Assembly: GCA_000585055.1 (NCBI GenBank)
Contig: JEMX01000009.1
Location: forward strand, 225-64,224
Length of the DNA stretch: 64,000 nucleotides
Source: Candidatus Accumulibacter appositus
Lineage (GTDB): Bacteria > Pseudomonadota > Gammaproteobacteria > Burkholderiales > Rhodocyclaceae
Direction: 5' to 3'
Shown: one piece after another, positions 19,626-30,170 of the stretch
Layout of the letters: the number at the start of each line of letters is the position of its first letter
Numbering within the stretch: the first letter of the stretch is position 1
The notes under the pieces: model-generated
What the model saw: only the letters and a program-made list of their open reading frames with translations
Databases searched by the model: none
Told to the model about the DNA's origin: nothing
Translations under genes and position numbers: made by a program

Positions 19626-21068
19626 GTGCGCATCCTGCACGTTGCCGCGGAGATCTACCCGCTGGTCAAGACCGGCGGCCTCGCCGATGTCGTGGCCGCC
19701 TTGCCGGTCGCGCTGGCAGCGCGTGGACTCGACGTGCGCGTCCTCTTGCCCGGGATGCCCACCATTCTCAACGGTGTGACCGATCTCAAGCGAGTGATTC
19801 GCATTGGTCCGGCCTTCGGCGCCGCGGTCATCACCCTGCGTCTTGGCCGCCTGCCCGATAGCGGCTTGCTGGCCTACGTCATCGATGCCCCGTTTCTTTA
19901 CCGGCGCGACGGTAACCCCTACCTCGGCCCGGACGGTTGCGACTGGCGCGACAACCATCGACGCTTTGCGCTCCTCGGCTGGGTCGCGGCACACCTCGCT
20001 GCCGGAGAGCTTGATCGACACTGGCGGCCGGAAGTCGTGCACGCGCACGACTGGCACGCGGGGCTGGCGCCAGCCTACATTGCCCAGAATCCGGCACTGA
20101 CCACGGCTACCGTCTTCACCATCCACAATCTCTCCTTTCGTGGCCTGTTCCCTCTCGACTATCACCACGACCTGGGCCTGCAGATTTCCGGCGCCAATCA
20201 GAGCGGCATCGAATTTCATGGGCAGTTGTCGTTCATGAAGGCTGCGCTGGTACATGCGAAACGCGTCAACGCGGTCAGCCCGACCTATGCTCGAGAAATC
20301 TGCACGCAGGAATTCGGTTGGGGACTGGACGGCGTGCTGCGTGGTCGGGGCAACGATCTTTCCGGGATTCTCAATGGTGTCGACTATTCGGTCTGGGATG
20401 CCAGCAGCAACCCCGCCCTGGCCAGGAACTACAGTCCCGAGCGTTTGCGCGGCAAGATGGTCTGCAAGCTCCGACTACAAAAGGACCTCGGTTTCGCTCC
20501 CCGTGCCAAGGCGCCGCTGTTCGCGATCGTCAGTCGATTGACTTCTCAAAAAGGCATGGATCTGGTCCTCGGTGCCTTGCCGACGCTGTTGGCCGAGGGC
20601 GCGCAACTGGTCGTCATCGGCAGTGGCGAGGCGGATATCGAGGCCGCTTTCAGAGCTGCTGCAACGGCTCATCCCGCCGCCGTGTCGGTCCATCTCGGCT
20701 ACGACGAGGCGCTGTCACACCGCATTATGGCTGGCGCCGATATCCTGCTCGTTCCTTCGCGTTTCGAGCCTTGCGGCCTGACGCAGCTCTACGCCCTGCG
20801 CTATGGCACCTTGCCACTGGTGCGGCGAGTCGGCGGTCTGGCCGACACGGTGATCGATACCACTCCCGAGACCCTCAAGGCAGGTATCGCCAACGGTTTC
20901 TCTTTTGAGGATTCCAGTAGCCGCAAGCTGGCCGCACGTATCAGCAAGGCCTGCGGGTTCTACCGCGATGCCGCGACGTGGCAGCACCTGCAGCAGTACG
21001 GCATGGCGCAGAATTTTTCCTGGGACGATTCGGCAATGCGCTACGAGGCGCTGTATCGAAGCATCTGA
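19626..21068 (+). CDS. glgA: Glycogen synthase (ADP-glucose)
   Basis: 480 residues, GTG start. It is a GT5 glycosyltransferase with the N-terminal [21 protein letters not shown] (KTGGL ADP-glucose motif), [22 protein letters not shown] and, in the C-terminal half, [20 protein letters not shown] with the catalytic Glu. It adds glucose from ADP-glucose to growing glycogen. Glycogen is a central storage polymer of polyphosphate-accumulating organisms. No branching enzyme or phosphorylase gene is present in the window. Confidence 0.97.
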   Translation: MRILHVAAEIYPLVKTGGLADVVAALPVALAARGLDVRVLLPGMPTILNGVTDLKRVIRIGPAFGAAVITLRLGRLPDSGLLAYVIDAPFLYRRDGNPYLGPDGCDWRDNHRRFALLGWVAAHLAAGELDRHWRPEVVHAHDWHAGLAPAYIAQNPALTTATVFTIHNLSFRGLFPLDYHHDLGLQISGANQSGIEFHGQLSFMKAALVHAKRVNAVSPTYAREICTQEFGWGLDGVLRGRGNDLSGILNGVDYSVWDASSNPALARNYSPERLRGKMVCKLRLQKDLGFAPRAKAPLFAIVSRLTSQKGMDLVLGALPTLLAEGAQLVVIGSGEADIEAAFRAAATAHPAAVSVHLGYDEALSHRIMAGADILLVPSRFEPCGLTQLYALRYGTLPLVRRVGGLADTVIDTTPETLKAGIANGFSFEDSSSRKLAARISKACGFYRDAATWQHLQQYGMAQNFSWDDSAMRYEALYRSI

Positions 21069-21334
21069 AGAGTCAGAAACGCGTCCAAAGCGGGCTCCTC
21101 GTCGAGCAGGTCGAACGGTTCTCGCCCTGTACGCAGCCTGACTGCACCGAGCAGCATCAGCGTTGCTGCTGTCGGCAAAGCCGAGCCGGCACTATAATCG
21201 CGGCAGTAGCTGCCAAGATCCTTGCTCTGTGTCGACGGCTCTGCCGTCTGACGCGCACAGTGGCAAGATGCCTGCCGCCAGGGTGAGCATCGGCGGCCGC
21301 AATTTCCTGAACCAAACTCCCACAGGAGAGCTCC

Positions 21335-22579
21335 TTGTCTTTTGATCATTGTCTTATCCGGCCGTTTGCCGGCCTCCGTCCGCGCAGCGAAGAGGCGGCA
21401 GCTGTTGCCGCCCCCCCTTATGATGTTCTCTCCAGCGACGAGGCCCGTGCGGCGGCCAGCGGCAAGCCCCTGTCCTTCCTGCACGTCTCCAAGGCCGAGA
21501 TCGACCTGCCGCCGGAGATCGACCACTTTGCTCCGGAGGTGTATGCCCAGTCGGTGAAAACCTTTCAGCGCCTGATCGACGATGGCGTCCTGTGCCGAGA
21601 CCCGCGTGCGTGTTATTACGCCTACCGGCTGGTGATGGGCGAACATGCCCAACTCGGACTGGTGGCCGCTGCTTCGATCGCCGCCTACGACAGCAACCGT
21701 ATCCGCAAGCATGAGTTCACTCGCCCGGACAAGGAAGACGACCGCGTTCGGCAGATTGAAGCGCTGAATGCACAAACCGGTCCCGTGCTGCTGGTCAATG
21801 GCGACGACGAGACGCTTGAGCGTTTGCTCCGGCAGGCTAGCGAAAGCGTGCCAGTTGCCGATGTGACCGTCGACAACGGTATCAGGCACAGCCTGTGGAT
21901 GATCGACGACGAGGAGAGCATTCGGCGTATCAGTGCGCTCGTTGAAGCGATGCCTGCGCTGTACATCGCCGACGGCCATCATCGCTCGGCGGCGGCCTCG
22001 CGAGTGGCGGCGGCTCGGCGTGGACAGGCCGGCGCAGCCGATAGCGCCGAATATTTTCTGGCGGTGGTTTTCCCCGCCTCGCAGATGCGGATCCTGGACT
22101 ACAACCGTGTTGTGCGCGACCTTAATGGTTTGAGTGAGGAAGCTTTTCTGGCGGCTGTTGGCGAGCGCTATCGCGTCCTGCCGTCGGCCAGCCCGGTGCG
22201 GCCGGAGCGTAGCGGCGTCTGCGGCATGTATCTTGGTGGTCGCTGGTATCGCCTGGAGCTGCTGCCTGGTCTGCTTCCCTCGGATGATCCCGTCCGGCGG
22301 GTCGACGTTTCAGTGCTGGCCGAGCAAATCCTTGCTCCGGTGCTGGCAATCACCGACCTGCGCCGCGATACGCGCATCGATTTCGTTGGCGGTATGCGCG
22401 GCCTGGGCGAACTCGAACGACGGGTGAATAGTGGCGAAATGGCGGTCGCCTTTGCGCTCTATCCGACGCAGATGGCCGACCTGATGGCGGTGGCCGACGC
22501 CGGTGAGGTGATGCCGCCCAAGTCGACGTGGTTCGAACCGAAACTCGCTGACGGACTGGTGTCGCACGTTCTGGATTGA
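21335..22579 (+). CDS. DUF1015-family protein (SerK-like)
   Basis: 414 residues, TTG start behind an AGGAGAG site. It belongs to the DUF1015 family, whose archaeal members include a free-serine kinase (SerK). Conserved features are the N-terminal RPFAGLRPR...AAPPYDVLSSDEA, FTRPDKEDDR and IADGHHRSAAASR (about 210-222). It is presumed to be a cytosolic kinase or phosphotransfer enzyme; activity in bacteria is not established from sequence. It is followed by the convergent selD gene. Confidence 0.8.
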   Translation: MSFDHCLIRPFAGLRPRSEEAAAVAAPPYDVLSSDEARAAASGKPLSFLHVSKAEIDLPPEIDHFAPEVYAQSVKTFQRLIDDGVLCRDPRACYYAYRLVMGEHAQLGLVAAASIAAYDSNRIRKHEFTRPDKEDDRVRQIEALNAQTGPVLLVNGDDETLERLLRQASESVPVADVTVDNGIRHSLWMIDDEESIRRISALVEAMPALYIADGHHRSAAASRVAAARRGQAGAADSAEYFLAVVFPASQMRILDYNRVVRDLNGLSEEAFLAAVGERYRVLPSASPVRPERSGVCGMYLGGRWYRLELLPGLLPSDDPVRRVDVSVLAEQILAPVLAITDLRRDTRIDFVGGMRGLGELERRVNSGEMAVAFALYPTQMADLMAVADAGEVMPPKSTWFEPKLADGLVSHVLD

Positions 22580-22650
22580 CTGTCGCGGCGAAGCGCGCCT
22601 GACACAAGTAGCTCGGGCGCGTGCTGAATGGCTTGTGTGGGGTGTGGGCT

Positions 22651-23793
22651 TTAGCCGGCCAAGGTCTTGCTCTTGACGACGGAAACCTGTGCTTTTCCGG
22701 CGCTCAGCTCACCGATAACCGTCGCGTGGTCGAAGCCTTCCTGCAGGAAAGTCGACAGGACTTCGGTGACCACTTCCGGCGCGCAGGCGATCAGCAGGCC
22801 GCCGCTGGTCTGGGGATCGGTAAGCAGCGCCTGTTCAACGGCAGTCAGATGCTTTGTCGGTCGTGCCACGTAACCGCCATAGCTCGCCCAGTTGCGATCC
22901 GAGGCGCCGGTGATGCAGCCTTTTTCTGCATAATCGAGCGCATTGGCCAGCATCGGCAAGGCGGCGCAATCGATCACCGCGGAGACCTGCGATGCCTGGC
23001 AGATTTCCACCAGATGACCCAGCAGCCCGAAGCCTGTCACGTCGGTCATCGCATGCACGCCGGCCAGGCAGGCGAGCGCCCGTCCGGGTGTGTTCAGCTG
23101 CGTCGTCGAAGCGATCATCGCGGCGTAGTGGCTTTCCGAAAGCAGGCCTTTTTTGAGCGCCGCACTATAGAAGCCGACGCCCAATCCCTTGCCGAGAATC
23201 AGTTTGTCACCGGGTCGGGCACCCGAGTTGCGCTTGAGGTTGTCGGGGTGCACCAGACCTATGGCGACGAGACCGTAAATCGGTTCGAGTGAGTCAATGC
23301 TGTGGCCTCCGGCGATCGGAATACCGGCTTTGGCACAGATCGATTCACCGCCTTCGAGGATACGTTTGATCGTATCGAGCGGCAGTTTGTTGACCGGCAT
23401 GCCGACGATCGCCAGCGCCAGCAGAGGCATGCCACCCATGGCATAGACGTCGGACAGGGCGTTGGTCGCCGCGATGCAGCCGAAGTCGAAGGGGTCATCG
23501 ACAATCGGCATGAAGAAATCGGTGGTCGCCACCAGGGCCTGGTCGGCGTTGAGCTGGTAAACGGCTGCGTCATCGCTGGTCTCGATGCCCACCAGCAGTT
23601 GCTTGGGGACAATGGCCGGAGCGGTCTTGGCGAGGATCTCTTCGAGCACATTCGGAGCGATCTTGCATCCGCAGCCGCCGCCGTGTGCAAACTGCGTCAG
23701 TTTGAGCGGCTCGGTGGCAACGAGTTGCGGAGTTGCGGGATCGCCGGTGCTGGATTTTTTTTTGGTCATGGTGCTGGATTTTTTTTTGGTCAT
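22651..23793 (-). CDS. selD: Selenide, water dikinase
   Basis: 380 residues. Makes selenophosphate from selenide and ATP for selenocysteine or selenouridine synthesis. The catalytic pair is in GGGCGCK (Cys41 and Lys44); this is the cysteine form, not selenocysteine. SDDAAVY, TDFFMPIVDDPFDFG and GGHSIDSLEP are conserved. The first 16 residues are an exact 8-residue repeat (MTKKKSST twice) caused by an in-frame 24-bp tandem duplication, so the ATG at 23769 may be the ancestral start. It lies downstream of copZ on the same strand. Confidence 0.95.
   Translation of the reverse strand: MTKKKSSTMTKKKSSTGDPATPQLVATEPLKLTQFAHGGGCGCKIAPNVLEEILAKTAPAIVPKQLLVGIETSDDAAVYQLNADQALVATTDFFMPIVDDPFDFGCIAATNALSDVYAMGGMPLLALAIVGMPVNKLPLDTIKRILEGGESICAKAGIPIAGGHSIDSLEPIYGLVAIGLVHPDNLKRNSGARPGDKLILGKGLGVGFYSAALKKGLLSESHYAAMIASTTQLNTPGRALACLAGVHAMTDVTGFGLLGHLVEICQASQVSAVIDCAALPMLANALDYAEKGCITGASDRNWASYGGYVARPTKHLTAVEQALLTDPQTSGGLLIACAPEVVTEVLSTFLQEGFDHATVIGELSAGKAQVSVVKSKTLAG
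23746..23793. repeat. 24-bp in-frame tandem duplication at the selD start
   Basis: Two perfect 24-bp units, 23746-23769 and 23770-23793. They duplicate the start codon and the lysine-rich N-terminus of SelD without shifting the frame. Confidence 0.93.
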
Positions 23794-23863
23794 GATAGTC
23801 CGGTAGGGGGCTGGGGGGGGGTCAAGGGGGTGGTGCGAGCTAAGCCTCTACCGGGGAGGCCTT

Positions 23864-24070
23864 TCAGCTGCTTGCAAAGCCCGCCTCATTGATTGCCGCA
23901 GCGAAGTCGGCGCGGCTCGCCAACGTCGGGTCGTAGCTGATTCTGGCCCGGCCCGCCTCCAGCGACACCTCGACCTGGCCAACTCCGGGCAGGCGTTCGA
24001 GGACTGCGCTGACACTTTTGACACAGGCCTGGCAGTGCATTCCGAGCACGCCAATGTCTATCGTTTCCAT
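23864..24070 (-). CDS. copZ: Copper chaperone CopZ (heavy-metal-associated domain)
   Basis: 68 residues forming a single HMA domain with the metal site GMHCQAC (about 10-16). Such proteins carry Cu(I) to P-type ATPases. The gene sits 86 bp downstream of the copper ATPase gene on the same strand. A decapeptide-length G-rich tract separates it from selD. Confidence 0.9.
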   Translation of the reverse strand: METIDIGVLGMHCQACVKSVSAVLERLPGVGQVEVSLEAGRARISYDPTLASRADFAAAINEAGFASS

Positions 24071-24156
24071 CTCGCTTCCTGTTCATGTTATCGGGGCCGT
24101 TGCTCGCCGATGCTTGTCGCAGTCAGCCTCGCTTCCATCATCGGCTGCGTCAGAGA

Positions 24157-26592
24157 TCAGCTGCGGCCCGCACGCCAACGCTTGAGGAGCAGCGAGTTGG
24201 AGACCACCGAGACCGAACTCATCGCCATTGCGGCGCCGGCAATGACCGGGTTGAGCATGCCCAGCGCGGCCAGCGGTATGCCTAGCACGTTGTAGATAAA
24301 GGCAGAGAAGAGATTCTGCCTGATTTTGCGTAGGGTCGCACGGGAAAGAAGGATGGCGTCGGCAATTCCGTTGAGGTCGCCACGCACCAAGGTCACGTCG
24401 GCTGCCTCGATGGCGGCGTCCGATCCGGCGCCGATGGCGAAGCTGACATCGGCCGCCGCCAGCGCCGGCGCGTCGTTGATGCCGTCGCCGACCATGGCCA
24501 CGACAGCGCCGCCGGCCTTCAGCGCATTGATCGCCGCAGCTTTTTCGCCGGGAAGTATGCCGGCCCGGAAATCCTCGATTCCCGCTTCGTCAGCGATCGC
24601 CGCGGCGGTCGCCGTGTGGTCGCCGGTGAGCATCACCACCCGGATACCCATGCCTTTGAGCCGGGCTACGGCGGCGCCCGAGGTCGATCGCAAGGGGTCG
24701 GCGATGGCCAGCAATGCCAGAGCGGCCTCGCTGCCCCTCCGGCCGCTTTCGCTAGTACCGCCGCCGGAGCTCTGTTCGCTCAGTACCACGACCGTCTTGC
24801 CCGTGCGCTGCAGGCTGTCGATCTGTTCGCGCGGCAAGCTCATGCCGACGAATTCGCTGGGAGAAGCGAGGCGCAGCAGGCGCCCGCCAACCCGGCCTTC
24901 CACCCCGCGGCCGGGGAGGGCACGGAAATTGGTCAGACTTGCCAGCGTCAGCCGGCTGGTTTGGGCATGCCGCAGGATGGCCTTGGCCAAGGGATGCTCG
25001 GAACCCTGTTCGAGAGCTGCTGCCAGTGCCAGGGCCTCGTCAGCCGACACGGCCAGCGGCAGCAGGTCGGTGAGCACCGGCTCGCCGCGGGTCAGTGTGC
25101 CGGTCTTGTCGACTGCCAGCACGCTGATCTTCTCTGCATGTTCCAGCGCTTCGGCATTCTTGACCAGGATTCCCTCGGCGGCACCGCGTCCGGTGGCGAC
25201 CATGATTGCCGTCGGCGTCGCCAGCCCGAGGGCGCAAGGGCAGGCAATCACCAGTACCGCCACGGCATTGACCAGGGCGGCGCTGAAGTCGCCGCCAAAC
25301 GACCACCAGCCAAGCAGGGTGCACAGCGCAATGGCGCAGACGACGGGCACGAAAACCGCCGAGATGCGGTCGGCGAGTCGTTGCACGGGCGCTTTTGATC
25401 CCTGGGCTTCGGCGACCATGCGGATGATTCCGGCGAGCAGGGTGTGCTCGCCGACGCCGCTGGCTCGGCAGCGCAGCATGCCCTCGCCGTTGCCCGTGGC
25501 CGCGAAGACGCGTGCTCCCGGCTGCTTGGCCACCGGCATGCTTTCGCCAGTGAGCATCGCTTCATTGACCGACGATGCCCCGTCAATGACTTCGCCATCG
25601 ACCGGCAGGCTTTCACCCGGGCGGACGAGAAAGATATCACCGGGAATGAGCAGCGCGGCATCGAGTTCGATGAGCTTGCCGTCGCGCTCGACGCGCGCGG
25701 TTTTCGGCTGCAGGCGAACGAGCGCTTCGATGGCGTCAGTGGTTCTCGCCTTGGCGCGTGCTTCGAGCACTTTGCCAAGCAGTACCAAGGTGATCACCGC
25801 CGCCGAAGCCTCGAAATAGACGTGTAGATGGGCCGCGCCCGCGACGGTGACGAAGAGGCTGAAACCATAGGCCATGCTGGTTCCCAGGGCGACCAGCAGG
25901 TCCATGTTCGCGCCGCCACCGCGCAAGGCTTTCCACGCGCCAGCGTAGAAACGCCAGCCGATCCAGAACTGTACCGGGGTCGCCAGTCCGAGTTGCAGCC
26001 AGCGCGGCAGAGGATCCTGGTGAGCTGGTGCGCTGCCATCGAACATGGTCAGCATCTGTGCGACCAAGGGCAGGGTCAGCGCGGCAGCGATCCAGAAGCG
26101 GCGCAGTTCAGCCTGTTCGGCGGCCAGTTTTCTGGCCTTCTCGTCGCTGCGCGAGCGATCGTCGGCGAGCCGGCCGGCAAAGCCGGCGCGCTCGACAGTG
26201 GCCAGCAGCAGCGCTAGATCGACCATGCCTGGCGTATAGCGGACCGTCGCCCGCTCGGTCGCCAGGTTGACCGCCGCCTCGACTCCCGGCAGACGGTTGA
26301 GGAGCTTTTCAAGGCGCGTCGAGCAGGCGGCGCAGGTCATGCCCTCGATGGCCAGTTCGCTGGCCTGTTGCGGCACGCTGAAACCGGCTTTCTCGATTGC
26401 GGCGACGACCTCTTTCGGCGAGCTGGCGCCCGCTGAAAGATCGACCTGGGCGCGTTCGCTGGCCAGGTTGACGCTAGCCATGACGCCGGGCAGGCGGTTC
26501 AGGACTTTCTCGATGCGCGTCGCGCAGGCGGCGCAAGTCATGCCGGCGATCGGCAGATCGAGGTGCGGTGAGTTCTTCTCTTGTTCGCTCAT
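24157..26592 (-). CDS. copA: Cu(I)-translocating P1B-type ATPase (CopA/CcoI type)
   Basis: 811 residues. Two N-terminal HMA domains carry [10 protein letters not shown] and [10 protein letters not shown]. Eight membrane helices are expected, with the CPC transport site in [14 protein letters not shown], phosphorylation motif DKTGTLTRG, and hinge [10 protein letters not shown]. It exports Cu(I) to the periplasm. Adjacent copZ suggests copper tolerance. The TauE/SafE-like and hemN-fnr genes next to it match the ccoI neighbourhood of cbb3 oxidase assembly, so a CcoI role is equally possible; ccoS and the ccoNOP structural genes are not seen. Confidence 0.93.
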   Translation of the reverse strand: MSEQEKNSPHLDLPIAGMTCAACATRIEKVLNRLPGVMASVNLASERAQVDLSAGASSPKEVVAAIEKAGFSVPQQASELAIEGMTCAACSTRLEKLLNRLPGVEAAVNLATERATVRYTPGMVDLALLLATVERAGFAGRLADDRSRSDEKARKLAAEQAELRRFWIAAALTLPLVAQMLTMFDGSAPAHQDPLPRWLQLGLATPVQFWIGWRFYAGAWKALRGGGANMDLLVALGTSMAYGFSLFVTVAGAAHLHVYFEASAAVITLVLLGKVLEARAKARTTDAIEALVRLQPKTARVERDGKLIELDAALLIPGDIFLVRPGESLPVDGEVIDGASSVNEAMLTGESMPVAKQPGARVFAATGNGEGMLRCRASGVGEHTLLAGIIRMVAEAQGSKAPVQRLADRISAVFVPVVCAIALCTLLGWWSFGGDFSAALVNAVAVLVIACPCALGLATPTAIMVATGRGAAEGILVKNAEALEHAEKISVLAVDKTGTLTRGEPVLTDLLPLAVSADEALALAAALEQGSEHPLAKAILRHAQTSRLTLASLTNFRALPGRGVEGRVGGRLLRLASPSEFVGMSLPREQIDSLQRTGKTVVVLSEQSSGGGTSESGRRGSEAALALLAIADPLRSTSGAAVARLKGMGIRVVMLTGDHTATAAAIADEAGIEDFRAGILPGEKAAAINALKAGGAVVAMVGDGINDAPALAAADVSFAIGAGSDAAIEAADVTLVRGDLNGIADAILLSRATLRKIRQNLFSAFIYNVLGIPLAALGMLNPVIAGAAMAMSSVSVVSNSLLLKRWRAGRS

Positions 26593-26638
26593 GGCAATGG
26601 CAGCGGTAGGGGGGCGAGGGACGGCATCACTTGGCCAA

Positions 26639-27319
26639 TCAGGAACTGCCCGTCACGATGCGCGCCAGAGCGATCAGGCCCCAGACGCCAAAGCCGAGAA
26701 TCAGCATCCCGGAGGCGACGCGTAGCGTGCGATTGCGTGCATAGGCCTGCAGGCGCGTGGCAAGCAGACCCGCCAGCAGCAGATTGGGCAGGGTGCCGGC
26801 GCCGAACGCAAGCATCAGCCCGGCACCGTGCACTGCCGAACCGCTGGTCAAAGCGGTGGCCAGTGCGCTGTACACCAGGCCGCAGGGCAACCAGCCCCAG
26901 AGCAGGCCGAGTGGAAAAGCCTGCGCCATGCTCCGTGCGGGCAGGAAATGCCGGGTCAGCGGTTGCAGATGGCGCCACAGCTTCTGGCCGAAGCGCTCGG
27001 TAAACGCCAGCGCTCTGGTCAGGCCCATCAGGTAGAGCCCGAGGGCGATGAGCATCAGGTTGGCGAGCAGGAAGAGGGCGTTGCGCAGCGGTAGCTGCCC
27101 GGACAAGGCCAGGCTCGCTTCGCCGAGCGAACCGGCGATGGCCCCGGCCGCAGCATAGCTGATGATTCGTCCGGCGTTGTAGGCGAGGTGCAGCGAGGCA
27201 CGTGCGGGACCGCCCATCGACAGCGCGCCGACGATGCCGCCGCACATGACGACGCAGTGCGTTCCCCCCAGCAGGCCGATCAAGAGCAGGGCGAGATAAG
27301 TCGATTCTGGCATTGGCAT
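26639..27319 (-). CDS. TauE/SafE-like (DsbD_2/UreH-like) membrane protein
   Basis: 226 residues, six or so membrane helices. It begins with a [12 protein letters not shown] segment (about 19-30), typical of the DsbD_2/cytochrome-c-biogenesis-like transmembrane proteins found between ccoS and hemN in many proteobacteria. It contains paired cysteines and GWLPCGLVY (about 137-145). It likely handles copper or thiol redox during oxidase maturation; this is inferred from context. Repeat A copy 3 begins 1 bp upstream of its start codon, and no good ribosome site is seen there. Confidence 0.75.
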   Translation of the reverse strand: MPMPESTYLALLLIGLLGGTHCVVMCGGIVGALSMGGPARASLHLAYNAGRIISYAAAGAIAGSLGEASLALSGQLPLRNALFLLANLMLIALGLYLMGLTRALAFTERFGQKLWRHLQPLTRHFLPARSMAQAFPLGLLWGWLPCGLVYSALATALTSGSAVHGAGLMLAFGAGTLPNLLLAGLLATRLQAYARNRTLRVASGMLILGFGVWGLIALARIVTGSS

Positions 27320-27320
27320 T

Positions 27321-27394
27321 AGTGCGAAAGTCGCGCAAGCGACTCACGAAGCGCCCTTCTCCCCTCGCGGGAGAAGGGCGGTGGAAGAGGGGGC
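27321..27394. repeat. Repeat A copy 3 (truncated)
   Basis: Hairpins 1 and 2 are present; the third inverted repeat is missing. It begins immediately upstream of the TauE/SafE-like start codon. Confidence 0.8.
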
Positions 27395-27501
27395 GGGTCG
27401 CAGGACGAGCGCGAACGCCGAAATGAAAAAGGAGGGATTCTACTCCCTCCATCTCTGCGTTCGCCTGCAGCTCAGCCGTGAGGGGGAATCCGGTGCAGGC
27501 T

Positions 27502-28899
27502 TCAGATCACTTTCGAGTAGCGGGTACGCTGTCGGTCGGCACGCAGATAGCGGTCGAAAACCATCGAAATTGCGCGTACCAGCATCCGGCCTTTCGGGAG
27601 AACGGTGATCCAGCGGTCGTCGATGCGCACTAGCCCGGCATCGACCATCTCGCGCAGATCTTCGAGCTCGGTGGCGAAATGCTTTCTGAACTCGATCAGA
27701 TGAGCAATTTCAATCGACTCGATGGACAACTCGAAATGACACATCAGCGATTGAATGATCGACCGCCGCAAGAGGTCGTCGGCGTTCAGTTCGATACCGC
27801 GATAGACGGGCAGGGTGCCGCTGTCGAGCAGGTCATAGTACTCGTCGAGCGTTTTCACGTTCTGACTGTAGGTCGGCCCGACCTTACCGATCGACGAGAT
27901 GCCGAAGGCCAGCAGGTCGCAGTCCGAATGGGTCGAATAGCCCTGGAAGTTGCGATGCAGGCGACCCTGGCGCTGGGCCGTTGCCAGTTCATCGTCGGGT
28001 TTGGCGAAGTGGTCCATGCCAATATACACATAGCCGGCTTCGGTCATCTTGCGGATGGCCAGGGAAAGAATCTGCAGGCGCGCGTCGGCGCTCGGCATAT
28101 CCACGTCCAGGATGCGTCGCTGCGGCTTGAACAGGCTCGGCAAGTGCGCGTAGTTGTAGATCGATACGCGATCTGGGCTGGCGGCAATGACCCGGTCCAG
28201 GGTGCGACTGAAGCCGATCACGGTCTGTTTGGGCAGGCCGTAGATCAGGTCGACGCTGATCGATTTGAAGCCGCTGGCGCGCGCCGCGTTGATTACCGAC
28301 AGGGTCTCTTCCTCGCTCTGGATTCTATTTACGGCCTGCTGGACGGCCGGGTCGAAGTCCTGGACGCCGACGCTCATGCGATTGAAGCCCAGTTCGGCGA
28401 GCAGTTCGACGGTTGCGCGATCGACTTTGCGCGGGTCGACTTCGATCGAGTACTCGCCATCGTCGATCAAGGTGAAGTGCTGGCGTGTTGCCGCCATCAG
28501 CTGCCGCATTTCATCGTGCGAAAGGAAGGTCGGCGTGCCGCCACCCCAGTGCAGCTGCACCACTTCGTGATCGCCTCCTTCAAGATAGCTGCTTTGCAGC
28601 GCCAGCTCTCGCGCCAGATACTTCAGGTATTTGGCTGAGCGACCATGGTCCTTGGTGATGATCTTGTTGCAGGCACAGTAGTAACAGATGGTGTTGCAGA
28701 ACGGAATGTGGAAGTACAATGACAACTGCCGGCTGACGGCACCGATGTTGCGCTTGCCGAGCCACAGCTGGTACGCATCCGGGCCAAAGGCCTCGACAAA
28801 GCGATCCGCTGTCGGGTAGGACGTGTAGCGGGGGCCATTGATGTCGAAGCGGCGAATGATCTGCGGATCAAAAACAAGGTTTTCTGCGACAGAGTTCAT
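27502..28899 (-). CDS. hemN: Oxygen-independent coproporphyrinogen III dehydrogenase
   Basis: 465 residues from the ATG at 28899; a longer frame to 28968 would run into the FNR box and is rejected. Radical-SAM enzyme with the cluster motif FCNTICYYCACNK. It has RYTSYPTADRF near the N-terminus and the C-terminal HemN domain. It converts coproporphyrinogen III to protoporphyrinogen IX without O2. It is divergent from fnr, with an FNR box between them, so induction under oxygen limitation is expected. Confidence 0.95.
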   Translation of the reverse strand: MNSVAENLVFDPQIIRRFDINGPRYTSYPTADRFVEAFGPDAYQLWLGKRNIGAVSRQLSLYFHIPFCNTICYYCACNKIITKDHGRSAKYLKYLARELALQSSYLEGGDHEVVQLHWGGGTPTFLSHDEMRQLMAATRQHFTLIDDGEYSIEVDPRKVDRATVELLAELGFNRMSVGVQDFDPAVQQAVNRIQSEEETLSVINAARASGFKSISVDLIYGLPKQTVIGFSRTLDRVIAASPDRVSIYNYAHLPSLFKPQRRILDVDMPSADARLQILSLAIRKMTEAGYVYIGMDHFAKPDDELATAQRQGRLHRNFQGYSTHSDCDLLAFGISSIGKVGPTYSQNVKTLDEYYDLLDSGTLPVYRGIELNADDLLRRSIIQSLMCHFELSIESIEIAHLIEFRKHFATELEDLREMVDAGLVRIDDRWITVLPKGRMLVRAISMVFDRYLRADRQRTRYSKVI

Positions 28900-28954
28900 G
28901 TTTCCACTACATTGTTGGTTGCGTGCATTATCGGATTGCCCTGAGGTAATCGGG

Positions 28955-28968
28955 TTGACGTGGATCAA
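28955..28968. promoter_or_regulatory. FNR box in the hemN/fnr intergenic region
   Basis: TTGACGTGGATCAA matches the TTGAT-N4-ATCAA consensus with one mismatch. It is 55 bp upstream of hemN and 27 bp upstream of fnr, so it may activate hemN and repress fnr. Confidence 0.75.
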
Positions 28969-28995
28969 ACGCGGGGTTTAGTGAAAAGGACGCCG

Positions 28996-29739
28996 ATGTC
29001 GACGAAGGATGCGACCGTGAGGCTCGCCTTTGAGGTTGTGAAGACCGCTTGTTCGAACTGCAACCTGCGCGAGCTCTGCCTGCCTATTGGCCTCGAAGCA
29101 GACGAACTGAGGAAGCTGGACGAGCTGGTTTCGACGCGCAGACGGCTCAAGCGTGGCGACTACCTGTACCGTGTGGGCCAGGAATTCGAGTCCATCTACG
29201 CGGTCCGCAGCGGTTTTTTCAAGACCGACGTGTTGATCGAGGACGGTCGCGATCAGGTCACCGGTTTTCAGATGACTGGTGAGTTGCTCGGCCTGGACGG
29301 GATCAGCAGCGAAGTGCATACCTGCAACGCCATTGCTCTCGAGGACAGCGAAGTCTGCGCCATTCCCTTTTCGCATCTCGAAGGCTTGTCGCGGCAGATT
29401 CACACCCTGCAGCACCACTTTCATCAGGTGATGAGCCGCGAGATCGTTCGTGATCACGGGGTGATGATGTTGCTCGGCACGATGCGCGCCGAGGAACGCC
29501 TGGCGGCCTTCCTGCTTAATCTTTCGCAGCGCTTCAAGGCGCGTGGCTACTCGCCGGCCGAATTCAACCTGCGTATGTCGCGTGACGAAATTGGCAGCTA
29601 TCTCGGCCTCAAGCTGGAAACCGTCAGCCGTGCCTTTTCGCGCTTTCAGGACGAAGGCCTGCTTTCCGTCCACCAGAGAAAAATCCGCATTCTCAACACC
29701 GCCGGCCTGAAGAAACTGATGTCCCATCAACGCGTTTGA
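28996..29739 (+). CDS. fnr: FNR/Anr-type oxygen-sensing regulator
   Basis: 247 residues from the ATG at 28996. It has the four [4Fe-4S] cysteines expected of FNR (Cys19, Cys22, Cys28 and Cys110), a cyclic-nucleotide-binding fold, and a Crp-family helix-turn-helix (MSRDEIGSYLGLKLETVSRA). The E-T-V-S-R recognition residues are those used to read TTGAT half-sites. It controls microaerobic and denitrification genes; matching boxes are present upstream of hemN, the hemerythrin operon and nirS in this window. Confidence 0.96.
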   Translation: MSTKDATVRLAFEVVKTACSNCNLRELCLPIGLEADELRKLDELVSTRRRLKRGDYLYRVGQEFESIYAVRSGFFKTDVLIEDGRDQVTGFQMTGELLGLDGISSEVHTCNAIALEDSEVCAIPFSHLEGLSRQIHTLQHHFHQVMSREIVRDHGVMMLLGTMRAEERLAAFLLNLSQRFKARGYSPAEFNLRMSRDEIGSYLGLKLETVSRAFSRFQDEGLLSVHQRKIRILNTAGLKKLMSHQRV

Positions 29740-29774
29740 GGCGGTGCAAGAGGTGCCTTTCCTTGCTTGCTGCT

Positions 29775-30170
29775 TCAAGGGATCCACGCCAGCGGGCCGA
29801 GCGCGTTGCGGCTGACAGCGACGGCGACGATGTAGGCAAAGGCCAGTAGCGCGGCGATGAAGAAGATCGCTCGCTGGCTTTGGCTGCGGCCGCGCTTCAA
29901 GGCCATGGTCCCGCAGCCGATGTAGATCAGCAGGCCGATCAGTTTGGCGGTCAACCAGGTGGCCGCGAAGGGATACTGAGCGCTGATCACGGCCATGGCG
30001 ATGGCGCTGGCCAGCAGGACGGTATCCACGATATGGGGCAGGACGCGTACCAGCGGTTGCTGCAGGCGCGGTGATTTGCCGAGCATCCAGAGCCCGCGCA
30101 CGAAGAACCCTGCGCCGCTCAGCACGACGCAGCCGATATGCAGGTATTTCAGAGTCAGATAGGTACTCAT
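29775..30170 (-). CDS. SirB2-family membrane protein
   Basis: 131 residues, four predicted membrane helices. Begins MSTYLTLKYLHIGCVVLSGA, as SirB2-like proteins do (named for a Salmonella invasion regulator locus, function unclear). Its start overlaps the stop of the upstream membrane-protein gene by one base (TAATG), so the two are probably cotranslated. Confidence 0.75.
   Translation of the reverse strand: MSTYLTLKYLHIGCVVLSGAGFFVRGLWMLGKSPRLQQPLVRVLPHIVDTVLLASAIAMAVISAQYPFAATWLTAKLIGLLIYIGCGTMALKRGRSQSQRAIFFIAALLAFAYIVAVAVSRNALGPLAWIP

Noticed and set aside
21041-21982. Long minus-strand frame opposite glgA's end and the DUF1015 gene
   Set aside because: It lies almost wholly antisense to the clearly conserved DUF1015 protein and has shadow-like composition.
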